Source: Tetramitus jugosus
Lineage: Eukaryota; Heterolobosea; Eutetramitea; Acrasida; Vahlkampfiidae
DNA length: 64,000 nucleotides
NCBI GenBank assembly: GCA_937625935.1
Contig: OW569385.1
Span: forward strand, 124,001-188,000
Reading direction: 5' to 3'
Made by a program: the position numbers and the translations under genes. The stretch's first letter is position 1. Each line of letters starts with the position of its first letter. Of the stretch, positions 57,710 through 64,000 are shown one piece after another. The notes beneath the pieces were generated by a model that was given only the letters and a program-made list of their open reading frames with translations, made no database searches and was not told the origin of the DNA.

Positions 57710-58924
57710 ATGGCATTGAATTTGGATGTGTGGAGTATCATCATCGAGTATTGTGATTCTCGTTCTTGGATTCAATTGAGTTGCACTAGCAAGGAGATCA
57801 ACCAGTTTAAGTTTGATCGATCGATGATGTGCAACAAGCGAAGAACGTTAAAAAAGGTTGATTCCGAAGAGATTACAAGATTGTTAAGCTTGGCAAGAGG
57901 AACGTTATTTAATGTGTGTTGTAGTGCGAATGACAGTGTCACTGATGAACATTTTCAGTTTTTTGAAGGAATTCACACTTTAGATATGTCTTGGTGCAAC
58001 CAGTCGACTGTGACTGGTAAGGCCTTGTCCCACTTAACAGGAATTCATACTTTAATAATGCATCATTGTTTTCAAGGTTCGATCAATGATGACTCCTTTG
58101 CGTTCTTGTCTGGTATTCACTCACTTAACATGTCCTGGTGTAATCAGCGCACAATTACCGATCAGGCCTTTTCTCACCTGTCTGGAATTCGCACCTTGAA
58201 TATGAATTGCTGTCAACAACCATCAATAACTGAAAAAGCTTTTTCTTACTTGACTGGAGTACAATCCTTGAGCATCTCCCGGTGTAATCGAGCAACTATA
58301 ACTGATAATATATTTCCTCATTTGGTTGGAATCCGAAAGTTGAACATGGACCGATGCAACCAAGATACAATCACCGATAAAGCTTTCTCATACCTAACAG
58401 GAATACATACACTAAGTATGAACGGTTGCAATCAGGAGACAATCACGGATTACGCATTCTCCTTCTTGTCTGGAGTCCACACATTGAGTATATCAGGTTG
58501 CACTCAATTAACAGATCATGCCTTTTCTTATCTGTCTGGCATTCGTAAGTTGATGATGCAACAATGTAATCAGAGAACAATTACGGATGACGCCTTCTCC
58601 TATCTATCAGGTATTCGTGAACTGAACATGTTCGGCTGCGACCAGACAACGATATCAGACAGGGCTTTTTCGTACTTGAAAGGAATAGAAAAGTTGGATA
58701 TATCCTCTTGTGATCAGGAAACTATCACAGATGCTGCCTTTTCACACTTGACAGGGATCGAATATTTAAACATGTGCAACTGCCCTCAGCCCACAATCAC
58801 GGACAAAGCATACTCGTACTTGGGAGGAATCAGAACCCTCATTGTGACAAGACGCAGAAATATTTCAAACAAGGCACTATCCTCCTTGCCAAGAACGAAC
58901 GTGGTGTATTCTTTCGACGATTGA
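57710..58924 (+). CDS. F-box-like protein with regular 25-26-residue LRR repeats
   Basis: 404 residues from the ATG at 57710. The first 45 residues (LDVWSIIIEYCDSRSWIQLSCTSKEI) look like an F-box helix set. From about residue 85 to 390 about 12 repeats of pattern ITDxAFSYLxGIxxLNMxxCNQxT follow with almost no spacer, one repeat being two residues shorter (QLTD near 58505). This gives a compact LRR solenoid with exposed polar faces. F-box/LRR proteins recruit substrates to SCF ubiquitin ligases. The repeats are far more alike than in typical LRRs, pointing to recent tandem expansion. Confidence 0.8.
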   Translation: MALNLDVWSIIIEYCDSRSWIQLSCTSKEINQFKFDRSMMCNKRRTLKKVDSEEITRLLSLARGTLFNVCCSANDSVTDEHFQFFEGIHTLDMSWCNQSTVTGKALSHLTGIHTLIMHHCFQGSINDDSFAFLSGIHSLNMSWCNQRTITDQAFSHLSGIRTLNMNCCQQPSITEKAFSYLTGVQSLSISRCNRATITDNIFPHLVGIRKLNMDRCNQDTITDKAFSYLTGIHTLSMNGCNQETITDYAFSFLSGVHTLSISGCTQLTDHAFSYLSGIRKLMMQQCNQRTITDDAFSYLSGIRELNMFGCDQTTISDRAFSYLKGIEKLDISSCDQETITDAAFSHLTGIEYLNMCNCPQPTITDKAYSYLGGIRTLIVTRRRNISNKALSSLPRTNVVYSFDD

Positions 58925-59115
58925 CCTGGGAGTCCATAACGGAGTATCAATTTATAAATGGGCTCAAGATTCCCCTTCAAGATATTTGTGCCGCGCGATT
59001 CAGAATTCATATGTTACAAGTCAAAAGTTCCATGAATCTTTCGTGCAACTAAAGACTCAAAACAACAAAACCAAATCAAAACACCATAACTTGTGTCCCC
59101 CTTTCAGTGGCAAGA

Positions 59116-60663
59116 ATGAAGATCTCCAATAGTGTGACCTGTTCCTTGCTTTTTGTACTCTTGATTACAATTCTTTTTGTAATCGTAGCTCCTTCTCAAC
59201 AACAAGCTCCAACCACAAGACCAGTGTTGCCGTTGACTTTTAGAGTTACTCTGTCCTTTACTCTCCCCAGCTCTGCATTCACCATGTCCTATCAAGAGTA
59301 CTATGATGGACCAAGCAAGAGATTCAGAATTGATTCAAGCTTCAGTGGCACTAGGCACATGAATCTGTGGAACTTGCAAAAGAAGAGATACTATGACATT
59401 AATCGTACGATGAGAACATGTGACGTGTACGATAGCAATGACTATGTAATTAATCAAGGAGCTGGTCAAGTTTCTCCAGTCAAGAACGGAACCAACCAAT
59501 TGTTCTCACCAAAGGAACTGTTCCAATTCGATGATGATTTTGTCTATAATGGAACAGATGTGATCAGAGGTGTCACGTGTGAAGTTTATAGAAGAGACAG
59601 CACTAATTTTTATTATAGTCCAGAAGTCGTGTTCAATGGAACTCAAATCATGTACTTTTCCATTCCAGATTGGACATTTATGGGAAAGAATATTACTAGG
59701 ATTCCACTTCGATCCAGAACAATTGGAACAATCAAGTTTTCAGATCCAGTGACTCGAAATGTGACTATCGTGCCAGATATTAGCACAATGGTTGATTTTA
59801 CTGATTTTAATACTGATGTGCCTGAGGATGTGTTCGAAGTTCCTTCCTTCTGTGTCGATCAAGTGAACCCTGTTCCAGTGCCTAACTTTGAGAGTGGCTC
59901 TTTTATTGCTTCATTGCAGATCAATCACAGAAAGACAAAGAAGATTGTGTTGATTGATGAGTACTGGGATACACAGAACCAATTAGTCAGAATCAACAGT
60001 CGTTCTGGATCAGAGTCCAACACTACCATCGGATTAGGAGCTAAGAAGCAATTGTTCGTGATGGGATCCAACAGAACCAAGTGTGCAAAGGAGGATCTGT
60101 CAACAGATTTTGCTCAAGTAGGTGGCCTTTTCTCTGTGAAGCAATTGTTCAAGATGGATACCAGATTCGGTGAAGTGTACAAGGGGCAACAAATGGTTCA
60201 TGAGATCAACTGTGACCATTGGGTCGCTGTACAAACATTGTCCGATGGCAGAAACTATACTGTTGAGAGATTTTTCTCTGCTGATGAGTGGAACACTGAT
60301 GGAACATCTGATGTGATTCCAACTCGTATCATTGTTGTTGGCACAGATGCTGATGGAAACGACATTGATGTCGCTATCGATGTGACCAAGTATCTTGATA
60401 TCTCACCAGATCCAGATATGTTTGAAGTTCCATCATCCTGCCCAGGATATCTCATCTACACCACTGTGAGAGCGTACAATGCTGCTGGCATTGGTTTCTT
60501 GTGTCTGTTCATTGGCTTGATCTTTGGAGCTATTGCCGGAGCAGGAATCATTTATCTTGTCTTTGTTAAGAAGGTATGCAACAGAATTTCAAAGGGAGGA
60601 AACATTCAAGTTCCCTCACCAGACACCAGAGGTAGAAACTATTCCATGGACGACTACGAGTAA
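59116..60663 (+). CDS. Type I membrane protein with two tandem lipoprotein-like domains
   Basis: 515 residues from the ATG at 59116. A signal peptide (about 1-28, LLFVLLITILFVIV) precedes an ectodomain of about 420 residues with many N-glycosylation sites (NGT, NRT, NIT, NVT). One membrane helix (about 455-485, FLCLFIGLIFGAIAGAGIIYLVF) leads to a short basic tail ending SMDDYE. The ectodomain appears to be a duplication: each half has a beta-rich YQEYYDG/DEYWDTQNQ start, a phenylalanine-rich middle and ends D-x-x-D-x-FEVPSxC. That end and the overall plan recall the LolA-like/ependymin-type lipid-binding folds, but I cannot prove it. A surface or lysosomal lipid-handling receptor is one possibility. 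Confidence 0.7.
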   Translation: MKISNSVTCSLLFVLLITILFVIVAPSQQQAPTTRPVLPLTFRVTLSFTLPSSAFTMSYQEYYDGPSKRFRIDSSFSGTRHMNLWNLQKKRYYDINRTMRTCDVYDSNDYVINQGAGQVSPVKNGTNQLFSPKELFQFDDDFVYNGTDVIRGVTCEVYRRDSTNFYYSPEVVFNGTQIMYFSIPDWTFMGKNITRIPLRSRTIGTIKFSDPVTRNVTIVPDISTMVDFTDFNTDVPEDVFEVPSFCVDQVNPVPVPNFESGSFIASLQINHRKTKKIVLIDEYWDTQNQLVRINSRSGSESNTTIGLGAKKQLFVMGSNRTKCAKEDLSTDFAQVGGLFSVKQLFKMDTRFGEVYKGQQMVHEINCDHWVAVQTLSDGRNYTVERFFSADEWNTDGTSDVIPTRIIVVGTDADGNDIDVAIDVTKYLDISPDPDMFEVPSSCPGYLIYTTVRAYNAAGIGFLCLFIGLIFGAIAGAGIIYLVFVKKVCNRISKGGNIQVPSPDTRGRNYSMDDYE

Positions 60664-60741
60664 GAATACCAAACCGGGTTCAGATTACGAATAAAGCACC
60701 AAACTAATTTCTCCGAAACCAAAAAATTAGGCACAGAAAAA

Positions 60742-62036
60742 ATGACAGAAAATGGCGGCAACAATTTATCTCATCTGATCTATCGAGGATCTTCTCAGGC
60801 ATTGGTCTTGAGCGAAACAAACACCAATGATCAAAATGGCCGGCGGTATGAATCATCCACTGACGTTGCTCTCATTGATAATGTATGTTCATCATGATTT
60901 TTGAGCAACAAAAGCTTGTGGCACAAGTTATCACGCATAGCTTTCTTCCGTTATTGTGTTGGTGTTGCTTGTCGTACACGACATAATTGTGTGAACTAAC
61001 ACCGTTCAATTTTTTTCTTTTTGATCAACAGTCGATGGCTAACAAGCGCATCTCTTCGCTGTCTGCGCCCAATGTGCAGCTGAAGGGTCATCAAGGCGCA
61101 GTGCTCACGTGCTCCTTTTCTCCCTGTGGTTCCTACTTGGTCACTGGTTCATCTGATAAGACATTGATGATTTGGGATCTCTTTAGTCAAGGTGAGTGTC
61201 AAAATATATCTGTTTTGAAGGGTCATAACAATGCTGTGCTTCAAGCATGTTGGAACTCTGATTCCACTCGTATCTGTTCAGTGTCTGCAGACAAGAGTGT
61301 CATGGTCTGGGATCCATTGAGTCACAAGAGGTTGAGAAGGTATAGAGATCACGAATCAATTGTCAATAGTTGTAGCTCTGTTGCCAATGTGATGTATTCT
61401 GCTCATGCCAGTGCAGATTCAGCAATGTTCTTTGTCACGGGATCAGATGATAAAACTGCAAAATTATTTGATGTAAGATGTAAGGAGGCTGTTCATTCTC
61501 TTCCATGCAAATACCCAGTATTGTCTGTTGCTATGAGTGCCAATGAAGTGTTTACTGCTGGTATTGATGAAGTGATCAAGGTCTGGGACAGAAGAATGAA
61601 CACAATTTCCTATGTTTTGTCTGGAGGTCATTCCGATTCAATCACTGGAATACAGTTGAGTCCTGATGGCAACTCTCTGTTGTCTTGTGCTATGGATACC
61701 ACATTGTGCATCTGGGATGTCAAACCATTCTTGGCCACCGATAACGTTACGTCTACTTCTCGCTTAGTGAAACAGATTCCTGGTGCAGCACTCTATGGAG
61801 TTGATAAAAATTTGCTCAGGTGTGCCTGGTCCAGCAACGGCAAGAGAATCTCTTGTGGTTCTGCTGATATTCCAAATCACGTGTATTTATGGGATAGCAC
61901 GAGCACTCAACTAAAGTACAGATTGCCTGGTCACAAGGATGCCGTCAATGAAGTAGCCTTCCATCCAAATCAACCAATAATTGCTTCTGCCAGCTCTGAC
62001 CGAACTGTTTTCCTCGGTGAATTGGAAGATATCTGA
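60742..62036 (+). CDS. SNRNP40: U5 snRNP 40-kDa WD40 protein (2 exons)
   Basis: Exon 1 (60742-60882, 47 codons) joins exon 2 (61032-62036) in phase 0 across a 149-nt intron (GTATGT start, AACTAAC branch-like word, CAACAG end), giving about 381 residues. Seven WD40 blades follow the SNRNP40/WDR57 order: LKGHQGAVL, LKGHNNAVL, RYRDHESIVNSC, GIDEVIKVWD, GGHSDSITGIQLSPDG, KNLLRCAWSSNGKRISCGSAD and GHKDAVNEVAFHPNQPI. This protein is a core U5 and tri-snRNP component bound to PRP8, needed for splicing. The blade-specific wording matches SNRNP40 well beyond generic WD40. Confidence 0.92.
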
Positions 62037-62606
62037 GTGAATTGAATAACTCACCACTGAATTGTATCTCATTCATCAGAGCTCGGAGGTATTGCCCAAA
62101 GAAGGCAGCGGAGTATTACATCACTATTTACGGATAATTTTTCCTGTTCCCGAGAAAACTCGAACCATAAAACTCGAACTGAAAGCACGTAAATTTAATT
62201 TTTGTGATTCCAAAAAACCATAAAACACCAACACGTCCCTCTTACGTAGCTCACGTATTATATATATTCACATAACACTTTGACATTTTGTTTACGTGCC
62301 AAAAACAACGCCTTTACGCAGCAAACACACATCTTAAAGCCACAATTCTTGCTTCCTACGTACATACAATAACTAACAAACAAAACGACTAAGAATATGA
62401 CATACCTCACAACCAAAAGAACAAGACAACTACAGAAAGGAGAACCATTGGTTTCACCTCTCAAAAAGAAACCAAAGCTTCTTCTCGCAGCTCACAGTCC
62501 CCCCACCAACCATCTTTATCGCTTCACTCACTCAAAAGCTACCACCTTAACACCCATACCAATAACAACAACAACAACAACAACAACAACACTAACAAAA
62601 AAAACA
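62037..62606. other. Spacer with CAA microsatellite
   Basis: Downstream of SNRNP40 and upstream of the last gene. A (CAA)n tract of about 9 units lies at 62563-62592, directly in the likely 5' leader of the next gene. No other feature seen. Confidence 0.6.
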
Positions 62607-64000
62607 ATGGACAACAACATGGATAAACAAGTGTTTTACTTGTTGATAAATGATGTTGTAAAGAATCAGATCATTATTGATTGTATCACCTCATTCTTGC
62701 CTTACTGTGACTTAGTGTCCTTGTGTATGACAAGTAGACACTTGTATACACTGTTGAGTGAACATGGAGATGAATTCCATTTCCATTATCTCAAAAGATT
62801 GTTATTCAAGAAGCATGTCACGTCTTTTTTGAGTGAATACTTTACTCAACATGTGCTGCTACACAATACAACAAAAAATACAAAAAACAACAAGACAATA
62901 AAGCAAGAGACCAAGAAGAAGAACAAAAAACAAAGATCGTTAATGAACATATCATTTGATGATATCACTGCATCTTTGAGTGATAGTGATGAAGATGATG
63001 ATGAAGTGGCTCGTTTAACTAGTCAATCTGACGATGAAGATGATGACGATGATGTCATTGACGATGAGGAAGATGATGCCGAGGAAGAAGAGGTGAATGG
63101 TGGTCAAATCGAAGAAATTGATGGTTTGTCAAGTATTCTGGCTGATGTCAGTCGTCGAAACTTTCACATGCAAGCCATTCATAAGATGCAAGTGTTTATT
63201 GCTGGAAAGTGTGATTCCATGCAAGCTCTGCACTCAATCAGGCAACATTGCTCCTACCCGAATCATGTATTTTCAAGAATCATGTCATGGTACCATTCAT
63301 TGATCCATTCAGGATCCATTCGCACCATTGCAGTGTATGATGACTCATGGATCCTTCATCAACCTGCTTCAGTTGCGACCCAACAACAGAGTCTGAGCGA
63401 CCGAACGGTCACCCTGGAAATCTTTCCATTGAAATGGTTTCCTCATGTGAACCAACAAACTTTAGCCAGCAACATGAGAGAAAGAGAAGAACAGCGAGTA
63501 CTCTTGACAATTATTTCTAAAAAGTTGCCTTGTGATTCTAGTAAGGTTGTAGTCGCCTACTTGGAGACAAGAAGTACCAAAGTCGCATCAGAACTAGGTA
63601 TCTCGGTATCGGAGAGAACATGTGCATTTGAGATTTATCCTACGAAAACGAACATGGAGTGTCATGTTTATCCAGTGCTGAAAAATCTCAACTCATTGAT
63701 GATGTTGGGTGAATCTGATATATCCACGTGGATTGAATTGCTATTGTGGTATTCCGGTGTTCAATGCAAGCTCGACATATGCACATTTATTTATGAATTG
63801 TTTGATGAAGAGCTGGGTGAGAAGGATATTATCACGCCGATTCAAGATGATACAGAGATGGATGTTAGGACTAGTAATTTCGAGTCAAAGTTCAATCAGT
63901 TTGTTGCTGATTATGCATATGACTCTCTATGGTTAGATTCCGAGCTTGTATCCTATGTTTTCTCGATGTTGAATCGAATGTATTGCAAGAAAGCATACGA
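62607..64000 (+). CDS. F-box-like protein, 3' end outside window (partial)
   Basis: An open frame from the ATG at 62607 to the right edge (464 codons, no stop). Residues about 20-45 (IIIDCITSFLPYCDLVSLCMTSRHLYTLL) resemble an F-box. A Lys/Asn linker and a strongly acidic stretch (Asp/Glu about 120-160) follow. The rest is an unrecognised globular-looking region with WILHQPASV, VTLEIFPLKWFPH and CAFEIYPTKTNMECHVYPV segments. The partial gene could be an SCF substrate adaptor; domains further right may decide. Confidence 0.7.
   Translation, partial: MDNNMDKQVFYLLINDVVKNQIIIDCITSFLPYCDLVSLCMTSRHLYTLLSEHGDEFHFHYLKRLLFKKHVTSFLSEYFTQHVLLHNTTKNTKNNKTIKQETKKKNKKQRSLMNISFDDITASLSDSDEDDDEVARLTSQSDDEDDDDDVIDDEEDDAEEEEVNGGQIEEIDGLSSILADVSRRNFHMQAIHKMQVFIAGKCDSMQALHSIRQHCSYPNHVFSRIMSWYHSLIHSGSIRTIAVYDDSWILHQPASVATQQQSLSDRTVTLEIFPLKWFPHVNQQTLASNMREREEQRVLLTIISKKLPCDSSKVVVAYLETRSTKVASELGISVSERTCAFEIYPTKTNMECHVYPVLKNLNSLMMLGESDISTWIELLLWYSGVQCKLDICTFIYELFDEELGEKDIITPIQDDTEMDVRTSNFESKFNQFVADYAYDSLWLDSELVSYVFSMLNRMYCKKAY

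Overview
The window looks like nuclear DNA of a free-living amoeboflagellate-type protist; a heterolobosean such as a Naegleria relative is my best guess (inference, not proven). Reasons: about 20 compact eukaryotic housekeeping genes on both strands, few and short introns (63-149 nt) with GTATGT donors and CTAAC-like branch points, Asn/Gln/Ser-rich low-complexity tracts, actin-regulating proteins (RhoGAP, WASP, a CAP-like domain), F-box/LRR proteins, and dispersed Pol III tRNA genes. Acanthamoeba would be richer in GC and introns, and Dictyostelium would be far richer in AT.

Layout. 1-8.6 kb: CAP C-terminal-like protein, tRNA-Arg with a retroelement scrap, RhoGAP protein, poly(A)-binding protein (one intron), and a neuronal-calcium-sensor-like protein. 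8.6-17.9 kb: one giant open frame of about 2,950-3,090 codons with no family I recognise. 18-21.6 kb: a gene-poor stretch with decayed coding pieces and a perfect 19-bp inverted repeat. 21.6-32.0 kb: a dense block of non-LTR (APE-type LINE) retroelements, all on the minus strand, lying upstream of tRNA-Gln and tRNA-Thr. 32-51.8 kb: ordinary genes (mitochondrial SSB, calmodulin-like, EF-hand protein, four-exon WASP, WD40-UBR box-PHD protein, NSUN-type RNA methyltransferase, RlmN-like radical SAM enzyme, copper ATPase, zinc-binding protein, possible transcription factor, S13 D,D-peptidase). 51.8-54.7 kb: tRNA-Val with a second retroelement stack. 54.8-64 kb: GAL80-like oxidoreductase, membrane alpha/beta hydrolase, F-box/LRR protein, type I membrane protein, U5 snRNP 40-kDa protein, and an F-box-like gene that runs off the end.

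The most unusual system is the retroelement family. At all four tRNA genes the nearest retroelement starts about 36-67 bp upstream of the tRNA 5' end, with its own 5' end facing the tRNA, so it is transcribed divergently. At tRNA-Thr and tRNA-Val several copies lie head to tail, and each junction carries a copy of the same short target sequence (target-site duplication). This reads as repeated insertion at one address, forming an ordered stack. Autonomous copies (ORF1 plus EN-RT ORF2) share the stacks with short ORF1-only derivatives, and most copies end in paired 3' hairpins whose sequences vary while pairing is largely kept. The spacing resembles tRNA-targeted TRE elements of Dictyostelium, but whether the family is related or new needs a search.

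Caveats: start codons were moved to the first sensible ATG. Exon joins are my reading of splice signals and frame, without transcript data.
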